Source: Arenibacter certesii DSM 19833 (lineage in GTDB: Bacteria > Bacteroidota > Bacteroidia > Flavobacteriales > Flavobacteriaceae). From it: DNA of 64,000 nt. Both the position numbers and the translations under genes were made by a program. The stretch covers positions 62,001 through 126,000 of the forward strand of contig NZ_AUCB01000010.1 of the NCBI RefSeq assembly GCF_000429545.1, given 5' to 3'. Positions 46,441 to 55,390 of the stretch are shown in pieces. Each line of letters begins with the position of its first letter. The stretch's first letter is position 1. The notes under the pieces are model-generated. The model ran no database searches. It saw only the letters and a program-made list of their open reading frames with translations, and had not been told where the DNA came from.

Positions 46441-46473
46441 AACCTATTTCCATAATTGGGAATAGGCTCTATT
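46441..46473. terminator. second copy of the eboA/susD terminator
   Basis: The hairpin of repeat copy B is nearly intact, with one stem mismatch (AGAACC against GGCTCT). On the minus strand it follows the DUF1080 gene. Confidence 0.7.
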
Positions 46474-46550
46474 ACTTATCTGCTTTTAATATTTCCCCTG
46501 GTAATCAGGGAAGGTCACCTCCATTAATCTAATTAACCAAACTTACATTA

Positions 46551-47396
46551 TTAATATCTTGGATCTTGTTTTGAATTTGGATTATTCGCAATTTCTTGAA
46601 CCTCGACGAGGTTATTCATTTCTAAAAACTCATAGGAAATATTCTTAAAGGCCATGGGACCATGGTCTCCTTGTATCATTAAAGGACCTGTAGCCGATTC
46701 GTCTGATGATATAGGGCCTCCAGTAGGTAAAGGGACTTCCACGTTGCTGTGGATCAACACTCCATTTAATTCCACCGCTACAAATTTTGCATTGGCAATT
46801 TTTTCTCCGATATCATTAAACCTAGGGGCTTGGAAATGTATTTTTATAGTTTGCCACTCTCCAGGTGCCTTATAAGGGCTCGAGTTAGGTGCAATACCCA
46901 TAAATGCTTTTGATGGCGCTGTTTCCCAATTTCTGTGGATTCCCCCAAAATCACTGGAATTAGGGTTTGTTACTCCATAGCTATCCTTTAACTGCAGCTC
47001 ATACCTTCCTTGTAAATATATTCCGGAGTTGGATGCTTTAGGAATAAGTATCTCCATTTCCAATTTTATATCGCCATGTTCCCATTGAGTAAGAAGGTTG
47101 TCTTTTTTTGTAAAACTATAGTTGTTATAAAGAACTCCTGTCCCAGGGGTAACCGTTATGGGATTGCGCTGTTTTAATTGTTTTTTCTGCAACCTTTTTT
47201 GGTTTTTGTTCAAGTTTGCCTGCGCCTCATCCTGATGAGTGTGAACAGCGATATCAGGGTCTGCAATGACATATCCGACAATTTCCCAGTTCCCGGCTTG
47301 GTCCATAAAATCATCTAAATTTGTAAGAGTAAATTTCTCCTGGGCCAATGCGAATGACCCACAAAGTAGCGCTAAGATTAAAAGTTTGATGTTCAT
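46551..47396 (-). CDS. DUF1080 (3-keto-disaccharide hydrolase type) exported protein with a SusD-like tail
   Basis: The protein has 281 residues, signal peptide MNIKLLILALLCGSFALAQ. The DUF1080 lectin-like domain spans about 25-250 with LKLEMEILIPKASNSGIYLQGRYE, GEWQTIKIHFQAPRF and PLMIQGDHGPMAFKNISYEF, the usual end of the family. The last 20 or so residues (NNLVEVQEIANNPNSKQDPRY) are extra and the final 14 come from duplicated susD sequence. Some family members hydrolyse 3-keto-glycosides; a coiled Lys/Gln-rich insert (about 58-78) is odd. Activity here is inferred from the family. Confidence 0.88.
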   Translation of the reverse strand: MNIKLLILALLCGSFALAQEKFTLTNLDDFMDQAGNWEIVGYVIADPDIAVHTHQDEAQANLNKNQKRLQKKQLKQRNPITVTPGTGVLYNNYSFTKKDNLLTQWEHGDIKLEMEILIPKASNSGIYLQGRYELQLKDSYGVTNPNSSDFGGIHRNWETAPSKAFMGIAPNSSPYKAPGEWQTIKIHFQAPRFNDIGEKIANAKFVAVELNGVLIHSNVEVPLPTGGPISSDESATGPLMIQGDHGPMAFKNISYEFLEMNNLVEVQEIANNPNSKQDPRY

Positions 47397-47741
47397 ATTA
47401 ATGTAGGTTTTATCGTAATTATTTTTGGTTGATACTATTGTAATTCGATAGGTAATCTAGTTGTACTGGATTATTGTTTAATAGCACGTTTTTTATTTAA
47501 CGCCAAAATCGGAAACGTGTTGTATAATAATTTTTTTCTATGAAAATTTGTTGTTCACTCACTTCTCATAGATGAAAGTTAGCGGAGATAATATAAAGGT
47601 CAATTTTGAAAAGATATGATTGAAATAACTACAGATGTCAAGCACTTCGTCCTAGTATTTTTCTTTACATTAGTAAAATCTATAACCAATTACTATATCG
47701 CTCGTTGCGTATAACTTGCAAAGGGTTCAAAAAAAAATAAA
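47397..47741. other. divergent intergenic region, DUF1080 gene and sugar dehydrogenase gene
   Basis: The 345 bp separate two divergent starts, so promoters for both should be here. I found no exact consensus match; TAACTTGC near 47707-47717 is only a weak candidate for the plus strand. No gene is seen. Confidence 0.4.
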
Positions 47742-50700
47742 ATGAGAAGCAAAGCAGTCGTATCGTTTATATTAACTGCCATTTTTGGCGTATTGATATC
47801 TTGCTCTACCAAAGTAGATAAGGTATTGGTATTTAGCAAAATGGTAGAAGATGAACACGATTTTTCTAAAGTGGGTTCGGATGATCTAAAAAAAATAGTG
47901 GAGGAGAATGGATATCAGATAGAGGTAACTGATGATGCAACGAATTTTACGGAAGAAATTTTAATGCAGTACTCGGCTGTTTTATTTTTAAATACCACAG
48001 GTAATGATTTAAACGGCCCTCAAAAAGCAGATTTTGAAAGGTATATTCAATCTGGTGGTGGTTTTATAGGAGTTCATTCCACTAAAATTACGGATGTTGA
48101 TTGGCCTTGGTACAATGAGTTGGTGGGGAATTCTATTGATGGGGTAGCTAAAACTGCCCAAGAGGATCAAACAGAATCAGATAAAGTAAATCCCGGGATA
48201 TGGAATCAAAACTACGATGGAGGGAGAGCATCTTTTATTGTGCTGGACCAAACAACTAAGTCCAATGAGAGCTCTAATATTTTTAGAGAAATAGTAGAGG
48301 GAATAAAATACGTTAAAAGTAAGAAAGCGCTAGATTACAGTAAAGCGAGGACAGAACGTATTCCTGAGGAAAATAGATATCTTAGAACGGTGTTGGATTT
48401 TAACTTGGACGAACCAATGGAGTTGGATGAGCTGCCGGGAAGGGGAATTTTATTTATTGAAAGAAGAGGGGCGTTAAAGCTCTATGATTTTGAAAAAGAA
48501 GAAACACTCCTTATAGCTCAATTGCCTTTATTTTATGGCAATGAGGATGGACTGTTAGGGCTTGCCGTAGATCCTAACTATAAAGATAACAATTGGATTT
48601 ACTTATTTTATTCAGTGGAAGGTGAAGAGTCTAAACAACATGTATCTCGATTTGATCTAGTAGGTAATAAATTGGATTTTGATTCGGAAAAAGTGTTGTT
48701 GACTATTCCTACTTTGCGTAAATGCTGCCATAGTGGAGGGGCTTTGGAGTTTGGACCCGATGGAAATCTTTTTATTGGGGTGGGGGATAACACCAATCCA
48801 TTTGAATCCTCTGGGTTTGCTCCTATAGATGAACGTGAGGGAAGGGCACTGTGGGATGCCCAAAGATCAGCAGGAAATACCAACGATCTTAGAGGTAAGA
48901 TTTTGCGTATTAAACCAGAGGATGATGGTACCTATTCTATTCCAGAAGGAAATCTTTTTCCAGAGGGAACGCCTAATGCTAGGCCAGAAATATATGTTAT
49001 GGGCTCCCGCAATCCGTTCAGATTTTCAATAGATAGCAAAACGGGATATGTTTATTGGGGAGATGTAGGTCCAGATGCAGGAAAAGGAGATCCCAACCGT
49101 GGTCCACATGGGATGGGAGAATTTGATCAGGCCAGAAAAGCAGGTAATTGGGGTTGGCCCTATACCCGTGGTAACAATCAAGTATATAACGATTACGATT
49201 TTGCTACAGAAACTTCAGGGCATAAGTTTAACCCAAATAATCTTATTAATGATTCGCCCAATAATACCGGTTTAAAGGAATTGCCACCGGCACAAGAATC
49301 TATGATCTGGTTTTCCTATAAGGAATCGGAAGAGTTTCCTTGGCTGGGTTCAGGAGGGGTAAATCCGATGGGCGGACCTGTTTTTCATTCAGATGATTTC
49401 CCTGATGCCAAAAATAAATTCCCTTCCTATTTTGATGGAAAATTACTGCTTTACGAATGGATGAGGGATTGGATTTATGTAGTTACTTTGGATGAAGATC
49501 AAAATTATGTAAAAGCAGATCCATTTATGCCAAGCAGTGAATTCTCCCACCCCATGGATATGATATTTGGATCAGACGGTAGCCTTTATGTTTTGGAATA
49601 CGGTCAAAAATGGAATTCACGGAATATGGATGCCCGTCTAAATAGAATTAATTATGTAGCAGGGAACAGAAAACCAATTGCAAGAATCACTACGGATAAT
49701 ACTGTAGGAGCTTCCCCCTTTACTGTGCAATTTTCTGGAAGTGAATCTGAGGACTATGACAGGGATAAACTAACCTACAAATGGTTTTTTACAGGGGATA
49801 GTGTACAAGATACCAATGAGAATGCAAGCTTTACTTTTAATGAACCGGGGATTTATACGGTTCGTTTAGAAGTAACCGACGAAGCTGGAAATTCTGCCTA
49901 TGGCACAACAAAAATTTTGGTTGGGAATGATGAACCTGAGGTGAAAATTGACGTGAATACCGATAACTATATTTATTGGGACAATAGAACGCTAGATTAC
50001 GCTGTAAACGTTGTAGATAAGCAAGACGGTAGCACTGCTGATGGTACTATAGATCCCAAATCAGTAAAGGTCACATTTACATATATTCCTGAAGGCGAGG
50101 ATATGGTGAAAGCTACTTTAGGCCATCAACAAAATACGGTGCCAGAGGGGAAACTCCTTATTGATGGAACTGACTGTAAAGCTTGCCATGGTATTAACGA
50201 GAAAGTGAACGGCCCTAGTTATATCGAAATTTCGCAGCGTTATACTACGATAGATAAACCGTATCTAATAGATAAGATAAGAAATGGAGGATCTGGAGTC
50301 TGGGGTGAAGGTATGATGTCTGCACATCCACAATTAAAAGTCGAAGAGGTGGATAAGATAGTGGATTATATTCTGTCCCTAAATACCGAGCTGGATAATG
50401 ATGAGGATTTGCTTCCACTTAAAGGTACCCTTAGTTTTAAAGAACATATAGGTAAAGGTAGTGAAGGTAAATATGTAATTACGGCCTCCTATTTGGATAA
50501 AGGCGGGGTAGGATTAGAAGAAGGTAATTTATCATCAAGAGCTCAAATAATTTTTAAATACCCTAAGATTCAAGCCGAAAATGCGGCTGATAAAAGCGAG
50601 GGAATCACTATATGGGATGCAATGGGTGATAATTTAGTGGGAGGCATTAAGGATAAGTCCCACCTTACTTTCGAAAATGTTTCATTAACTGGGTTGAAAA

Positions 50701-50957
50701 AAATTCGTTTATCCATGTTTTTTGGGCCGGATACGCAGTATAAGGGAATTGTTGAAGTAAGGGAAGGGGATGCTGGAGGAAAAATAATAGGGACAGGAAC
50801 AATAGACCATTTTAATAAAAAGGACGGGATTAAAAAGGAATTGGATATCCCAGTTACTTCTAAGACGAATGGGAATATGATTAGCTTGGTTTTCAAAAAT
50901 GAGAGTGCTAAGGAAGCAGTTATTACAAATTTAGACTGGATGTCTTTGTATTATTGA
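47742..50957 (+). CDS. ThuA-like / PQQ-sugar dehydrogenase / PKD / cytochrome c / CBM-like lipoprotein
   Basis: The protein has 1071 residues and a lipoprotein signal ending GVLISC. In order: a shortened ThuA-like domain (about 27-195), a GSDH-type six-bladed propeller (about 205-640, with CHSGGALEFGPDGNLFIGVGD and VMGSRNPFRFSID), a PKD domain (about 647-728), a class I cytochrome c (CKACH at 812-816, Met 858/859 as likely axial ligand) and a C-terminal carbohydrate-binding-like beta domain (about 945-1071). Together these suggest sugar oxidation at the cell surface with electron transfer through haem. Compared with relatives as I know them, the ThuA domain lacks its central 50-60 residues and FRH motif. 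Confidence 0.88.
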   Translation: MRSKAVVSFILTAIFGVLISCSTKVDKVLVFSKMVEDEHDFSKVGSDDLKKIVEENGYQIEVTDDATNFTEEILMQYSAVLFLNTTGNDLNGPQKADFERYIQSGGGFIGVHSTKITDVDWPWYNELVGNSIDGVAKTAQEDQTESDKVNPGIWNQNYDGGRASFIVLDQTTKSNESSNIFREIVEGIKYVKSKKALDYSKARTERIPEENRYLRTVLDFNLDEPMELDELPGRGILFIERRGALKLYDFEKEETLLIAQLPLFYGNEDGLLGLAVDPNYKDNNWIYLFYSVEGEESKQHVSRFDLVGNKLDFDSEKVLLTIPTLRKCCHSGGALEFGPDGNLFIGVGDNTNPFESSGFAPIDEREGRALWDAQRSAGNTNDLRGKILRIKPEDDGTYSIPEGNLFPEGTPNARPEIYVMGSRNPFRFSIDSKTGYVYWGDVGPDAGKGDPNRGPHGMGEFDQARKAGNWGWPYTRGNNQVYNDYDFATETSGHKFNPNNLINDSPNNTGLKELPPAQESMIWFSYKESEEFPWLGSGGVNPMGGPVFHSDDFPDAKNKFPSYFDGKLLLYEWMRDWIYVVTLDEDQNYVKADPFMPSSEFSHPMDMIFGSDGSLYVLEYGQKWNSRNMDARLNRINYVAGNRKPIARITTDNTVGASPFTVQFSGSESEDYDRDKLTYKWFFTGDSVQDTNENASFTFNEPGIYTVRLEVTDEAGNSAYGTTKILVGNDEPEVKIDVNTDNYIYWDNRTLDYAVNVVDKQDGSTADGTIDPKSVKVTFTYIPEGEDMVKATLGHQQNTVPEGKLLIDGTDCKACHGINEKVNGPSYIEISQRYTTIDKPYLIDKIRNGGSGVWGEGMMSAHPQLKVEEVDKIVDYILSLNTELDNDEDLLPLKGTLSFKEHIGKGSEGKYVITASYLDKGGVGLEEGNLSSRAQIIFKYPKIQAENAADKSEGITIWDAMGDNLVGGIKDKSHLTFENVSLTGLKKIRLSMFFGPDTQYKGIVEVREGDAGGKIIGTGTIDHFNKKDGIKKELDIPVTSKTNGNMISLVFKNESAKEAVITNLDWMSLYY

Positions 50958-51053
50958 TGGTGTTAAAATCGGTGAATTCCCTACAAATCCGATAAAAATG
51001 TCAATCATCCCGAACTATTTGTTAAAACAGGTTTAAAAGTGAGCAAAATTGCT

Positions 51054-51082
51054 TTGGACATGCTATAATTTCAGTAGATTTA
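51054..51082 (+). promoter_or_regulatory. possible promoter for the eboB-F operon
   Basis: TTG at 51054-51056, 18 bases, then TAGATTTA at 51075-51082 (one mismatch from TAnnTTTG). It lies about 125 bp before eboB. It would let eboB-F be transcribed without eboA. Confidence 0.35.
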
Positions 51083-51206
51083 TGCGTTGTAGGGGAACAG
51101 AAATCTTCGAAATTTATTTCAAGTATTTTAAGGGAACCAGGGTAGAGCGGAAGAAATGCGTTCTATGGAATTGATTTTTAATTTATTAAAGGAGTAAAAA
51201 ATTAGT

Positions 51207-52115
51207 ATGGAAGAGAAAATGATGATTATAGACCCGCATGTACATATGACCGCTAGGACTACGGATGATTATGAAGCTATGGCGGAAGCAGGAGTTGTGG
51301 CTGTTATTGAGCCCTCTTTTTGGTTGGGTCAGCCGCGAACACAAGTGGGGTCCTTTCAGGATTATTATAGTAGTTTGGTAGGTTGGGAACCATTTAGGGC
51401 CAGCCAATTTGGAATTAAGCATTATTGTACCATCGGCCTTAATTCCAAAGAAGCGAATAACGAAGCTTTAGCTGAGCAAGTAATGGAATTATTGCCCCTT
51501 TATTTGCACAAGGAAAATGTAGTTGCAATTGGGGAGATTGGTTATGATGATCAAACTCCTGCTGAGGACAAATATTTTAGATGGCAACTAGAATTGGCAA
51601 AAGAACTTAACTTACCTGTTCAAGTGCATACCCCACATAGGGATAAGAGGTCTGGTACCATTAGAAGTATGGAAGTATGTTTGGAGCACGGCTTGGATCC
51701 ATCTATGGTGGTTATAGACCACAATAATGAGGAAACAGTGAAAGAGGTGCTAGATAGAGGGTTCTTAGCAGCATTTACCATTTATCCAAAAACCAAAATG
51801 GGTAATGAAAGAATGGTAGAGGTAGTTAGGAAATTTGGAAGTAATGGGATAATTGTAGATAGTTCTGCGGATTGGGGTGTAAGTGATCCTTTAGCGGTTC
51901 CAAAAACCGCATCCTTAATGCTTAAAAGAGGAATTGCTAGGGAAGATGTAGTTAAGACTTGTTATCAGAATGCATTGGATATCTTTGGAATGAATGGAAA
52001 AATGAAAGAATCCGATTGGTTAAATCCTGAAGGAATCAATCAGACCAAATTATTCAATGATAATAGTGTTCTAAGGGGGCAACAGCCAAAAGTAGATACC
52101 GATAAAATAGTCTAA
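51207..52115 (+). CDS. eboB: EboB, TatD-like metal hydrolase
   Basis: The protein has 302 residues. Metal ligands match the TatD/amidohydrolase group: IIDPHVHM at the N-terminus, GEIGYDD near residue 110, VHTPH near 140, VIDHN near 170 and DSSADWG near 215. No signal peptide, so cytoplasmic. EboB is the second ebo gene; in most genomes it follows eboA directly, here it does not. It overlaps eboC by one base (TAATG). The substrate is unknown. Confidence 0.85.
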   Translation: MEEKMMIIDPHVHMTARTTDDYEAMAEAGVVAVIEPSFWLGQPRTQVGSFQDYYSSLVGWEPFRASQFGIKHYCTIGLNSKEANNEALAEQVMELLPLYLHKENVVAIGEIGYDDQTPAEDKYFRWQLELAKELNLPVQVHTPHRDKRSGTIRSMEVCLEHGLDPSMVVIDHNNEETVKEVLDRGFLAAFTIYPKTKMGNERMVEVVRKFGSNGIIVDSSADWGVSDPLAVPKTASLMLKRGIAREDVVKTCYQNALDIFGMNGKMKESDWLNPEGINQTKLFNDNSVLRGQQPKVDTDKIV

Positions 52116-53008
52116 TGAATCCTGTTTTAAAAGGGTATTTACAGCTGACTAGGCCTGCTAATTTACCCACATCAGCTGCTGATATTTTGGCCGGTATTGC
52201 TATATCCGGTTTTTTCTTGATTAATACCGAAGAACAGGCTTTAGGATGGATGGCTGTTTTGTTATTGGTGTGTTCCTCTATATTCTTATATGCCTCTGGA
52301 GTGGTTCTAAATGATGTTTTTGATTATCGATTAGATTGTGTAGAGCGCCCCGAAAGGCCAATTCCATCTGGTGTGGTACCATTAACTTCTGCGTCAATTT
52401 TTGGCGGAGCATTAATGGTGTTGGGTGTATTGGCTGCCTTTTGTGTTGGTATTACTAGTGGGGCCATTTCCCTAGCCCTAGGAGTATCAATTTTGATGTA
52501 CGATGCGTTAGGAAAACATCATTCCTTTTTTGGTCCATTAAACATGGGGTTGTGCAGGGGCCTGAATTTATTGTTGGGAATGTCTATTCTAGGTAATCTT
52601 TTACATTGGCAGTATGCCATTATCCCTATCGTTTATATTGCGGCAATTACCCTAATAAGTAGGGGAGAGGTATACGGAGATAACAAAAGACATATTGTAT
52701 TGGCAGCTTTGTTATATGTTATGGTGATTATATCATTAACGGTTATTCTTATCTATAGCGGTCAAAATAGTTTAATATCCTTACCTTTCGCTCTACTTTT
52801 TTCTATTTTAATATTTAGACCTTTGCTAAAGGCCTTCAAAGAAAATTCGCCTCGCAACATAAAAATGGCGGTAAAAGCTGGAGTGATTTCAATTATTGTT
52901 CTGGATGCTGCCTTGGCGGCCGGATTTTCCTATTGGTGGGTGGGAGTTTTTACCCTTCTTTTGTTGCCTTTATCCATTTTGTTATCCAAACTATTCGCAG
53001 TAACTTAA
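52115..53008 (+). CDS. eboC: EboC, UbiA-like prenyltransferase family
   Basis: The protein has 297 residues with eight or nine membrane segments. The first Asp-rich motif reads NDVFDYRLDCVERPERPIPSG (about residues 66-86), matching UbiA prenyltransferases. The second is less typical (SRGEVYGDNKRH, about 188). EboC is thought to attach a prenyl group to a precursor at the membrane; this is inference from the family. It is translationally coupled to eboB. Confidence 0.88.
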   Translation: MNPVLKGYLQLTRPANLPTSAADILAGIAISGFFLINTEEQALGWMAVLLLVCSSIFLYASGVVLNDVFDYRLDCVERPERPIPSGVVPLTSASIFGGALMVLGVLAAFCVGITSGAISLALGVSILMYDALGKHHSFFGPLNMGLCRGLNLLLGMSILGNLLHWQYAIIPIVYIAAITLISRGEVYGDNKRHIVLAALLYVMVIISLTVILIYSGQNSLISLPFALLFSILIFRPLLKAFKENSPRNIKMAVKAGVISIIVLDAALAAGFSYWWVGVFTLLLLPLSILLSKLFAVT

Positions 53009-53018
53009 TATAAAAAGT

Positions 53019-54194
53019 ATGCAAAATTACAAAACAATATCGCAATCCTTTAAAGTGCCTTACGAATATAAACTTCATTTTACGGAGCATATCTTTAATC
53101 AGGACAATGTTTTGTTTAAGGAGTTGATAAGGAAATACAATCCCAAAGGGAATGTAAAGGTGCTTTTTGTTATCGATAGTGGAGTGTTGGAATGTCACCC
53201 CAATTTATCGGATCAAATTACTGCCTATTGTGAAAAATATAGTGCAGAAATTAACAGTACAGAGCAAATTGTTATACCAGGAGGTGAACAATGTAAAAAT
53301 GATTATGGCAATGTAGAGAGAATATTACATGCGGTTAACGATAACAAAATATGTAGGCATTCTTTTGTGGTGGCTATAGGAGGTGGTGCTGTAATAGATA
53401 TGGTTGGATATGCCGCTGCGATCGCTCATAGAGGGGTAAAACTAATTCGTATTCCAACTACTGTTTTATCACAGAATGATTCAGCGGTCGGTGTTAAGAA
53501 TAGCATTAATATCTTGGGGAAGAAAAACTTCTTGGGCACCTTTGCCCCTCCTTATGCTATTATAAATGATCCTTTTTTCTTGACTACCTTAGAACAGCGC
53601 GACTGGATATCGGGGATTTCGGAGGCCATTAAAGTAGCCCTCATTAAGGATGACAAGTTTTTTGAGTTCCTAGAAGAGAATAGTATTAAACTTAGAGATA
53701 GGGATATGTCAGCTATGCAATACCTTATCTATAGATGCGCCGAAATGCACATGGAGCATATTGCCCAAGGAGGAGATCCATTTGAAAGCGGATCTTCAAG
53801 ACCGTTGGATTTTGGACATTGGGCGGCCCATAAACTGGAGTTCATGACCAATTACCAATTACGTCACGGAGAAGCCGTAGCAATAGGTATGGCGTTAGAT
53901 ATCACCTATGCCCACTTAAGTGGATTGATAAATAAAAGTACTCTGGAAAGAATCTTGGACGTGCTTCAAAATATTGGGTTCGATATACATATACCCTTAA
54001 CGGAAAAAAATGAAATAGAGGAACTGCTAAACGGTATAGAAGAATTTAGAGAGCATTTGGGAGGAGAACTAACCATTACCTTAATTTCTGAAATAGGTGC
54101 TAAGCACGATGTCCATGTTATTGATAGAGAAGTTATGAAGAATGCTATAATGTGGCTAAATAATAAATATCAACCTAAAATCTCAATACAATAG
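53019..54194 (+). CDS. eboD: EboD, 3-dehydroquinate synthase-like sugar phosphate cyclase
   Basis: The protein has 391 residues. NAD motif AIGGGAVIDMVGYAAA is followed by zinc-ligand regions GISEAIK (about 200), FGHWAAHKLE (about 264-273) and LRHGEAVAIGM (about 283). The zinc ligands are in place, while the surrounding LDFGHWAAH differs from the LNLGHTFGH of AroB. It is probably a sugar phosphate cyclase with a substrate other than DAHP. The true aroB is expected elsewhere. It sits 10 bp after eboC. Confidence 0.88.
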   Translation: MQNYKTISQSFKVPYEYKLHFTEHIFNQDNVLFKELIRKYNPKGNVKVLFVIDSGVLECHPNLSDQITAYCEKYSAEINSTEQIVIPGGEQCKNDYGNVERILHAVNDNKICRHSFVVAIGGGAVIDMVGYAAAIAHRGVKLIRIPTTVLSQNDSAVGVKNSINILGKKNFLGTFAPPYAIINDPFFLTTLEQRDWISGISEAIKVALIKDDKFFEFLEENSIKLRDRDMSAMQYLIYRCAEMHMEHIAQGGDPFESGSSRPLDFGHWAAHKLEFMTNYQLRHGEAVAIGMALDITYAHLSGLINKSTLERILDVLQNIGFDIHIPLTEKNEIEELLNGIEEFREHLGGELTITLISEIGAKHDVHVIDREVMKNAIMWLNNKYQPKISIQ

Positions 54195-55387
54195 TGCGGA
54201 TAAAAGATAAATTTCACCTTAGTTATTGTACTAATATACACCCTGGCGAAGACTGGAAGCAGACTTGGGAAAATTTAGAGGTATACCTGCCAAAGATAAA
54301 ACAACAAGTATCCCCATCACAACCCTTTGGTGTGGGGTTACGTCTTTCTAATATAGCTAGCTTAGAATTGCAACAGAAAAACCGATTGCAGGAATTTAAA
54401 GAATGGCTAGATAAAAACGATTTATATGTCTTTACTATGAATGGATTCCCCTATGGGAATTTTCACAATGAAAGAGTAAAAGATATGGTGCATGCGCCAG
54501 ACTGGACTACGCCAGAGCGATTAGAGTATACTCAGAGACTTTTTAACCAACTCGCTTTTCTTCTGCCCAATGGCATAACAGGGGGAATCTCTACTTCTCC
54601 CATTAGTTATAAGTTTTGGCATAATTCCGATAAAACTAGTGATAAGGCATTTATTACCGGAGCTACCAACATGATAGCTGTGGCATTGCAATTAATAGAC
54701 ATAGAAGAGAAGACAGGGAAACATTTACATTTGGATATTGAGCCGGAACCAGATGGAATGTTGGAAAATAGTGATGAAGTATTGGAGTTTTATGAGAGGT
54801 ATCTAATTCCGATCGGAACCCAGGTTTTGATAGATAATTTGGGTTGTACTGCCGATAAAGCCAAGGAGTTGATATTGAGACATATTATGATCTGTTATGA
54901 TGTATGCCATTTCTCCCTTGCCTATGAGGAACCTCAATATACTTTGAAGAAATTTAAGGACGCCGGAATAGAGGTTGGAAAAATACAAGTTAGTTCTGCG
55001 CTAAAGATACTTTTTAATAAAGACAATAATGAAGCCATTTGGCAATCCCTGGAAAGGTTTAACGAACCTACTTATCTGCATCAAGTTACTCATATGAAGG
55101 GTGATAAGGTAATTACATACAGGGATTTACCGGAGCTATTCGCTAAAAAAGGAGACTTTACAGAGTTGCGTGCACACTTTCATGTGCCTATATTTATGGA
55201 GCAATACGAATCTTTATTTTCTACACAAGATCAAATTCTAAAAGTGCTGGAGCGGCTTAAAATAGACCCGTTTTCAGATCACTTGGAAATAGAGACCTAT
55301 ACGTGGGACGTATTACCTAAAGAATTGAAAATGGAACTATCAGCATCTATAGTTCGCGAAATAAATTGGTTAAAGAATAAGTTGTAA
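54194..55387 (+). CDS. eboE: EboE, TIM-barrel metabolite traffic protein
   Basis: The protein has 397 residues from a GTG that overlaps the eboD stop by one base (TAGTG). It has the xylose-isomerase-like TIM-barrel pattern: HLSYCTNIHPGEDWKQ at the start, FTMNGFPYGNFH near 85, LHLDIEPEPDGML near 178 and YDVCHFSLAYEEP near 235, with Glu, Asp and His likely metal ligands. No signal peptide. It is found only in ebo clusters as far as I know; the reaction is unknown. Confidence 0.87.
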   Translation: MRIKDKFHLSYCTNIHPGEDWKQTWENLEVYLPKIKQQVSPSQPFGVGLRLSNIASLELQQKNRLQEFKEWLDKNDLYVFTMNGFPYGNFHNERVKDMVHAPDWTTPERLEYTQRLFNQLAFLLPNGITGGISTSPISYKFWHNSDKTSDKAFITGATNMIAVALQLIDIEEKTGKHLHLDIEPEPDGMLENSDEVLEFYERYLIPIGTQVLIDNLGCTADKAKELILRHIMICYDVCHFSLAYEEPQYTLKKFKDAGIEVGKIQVSSALKILFNKDNNEAIWQSLERFNEPTYLHQVTHMKGDKVITYRDLPELFAKKGDFTELRAHFHVPIFMEQYESLFSTQDQILKVLERLKIDPFSDHLEIETYTWDVLPKELKMELSASIVREINWLKNKL

Positions 55388-55390
55388 ATA

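Larger units (their letters stand above)
46361..46595 (+). repeat. direct repeat copy B (eboA relic, terminator, susD-like end fused to the DUF1080 gene)
   Basis: This copy of 41391-41628 lies 4970 bp to the right in the same orientation. Its right part encodes IANNPNSKQDPRY at the end of the DUF1080 protein, with 9 of 14 residues identical to the SusD C-terminus (IANNPNLIQNPGY). Confidence 0.85.
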
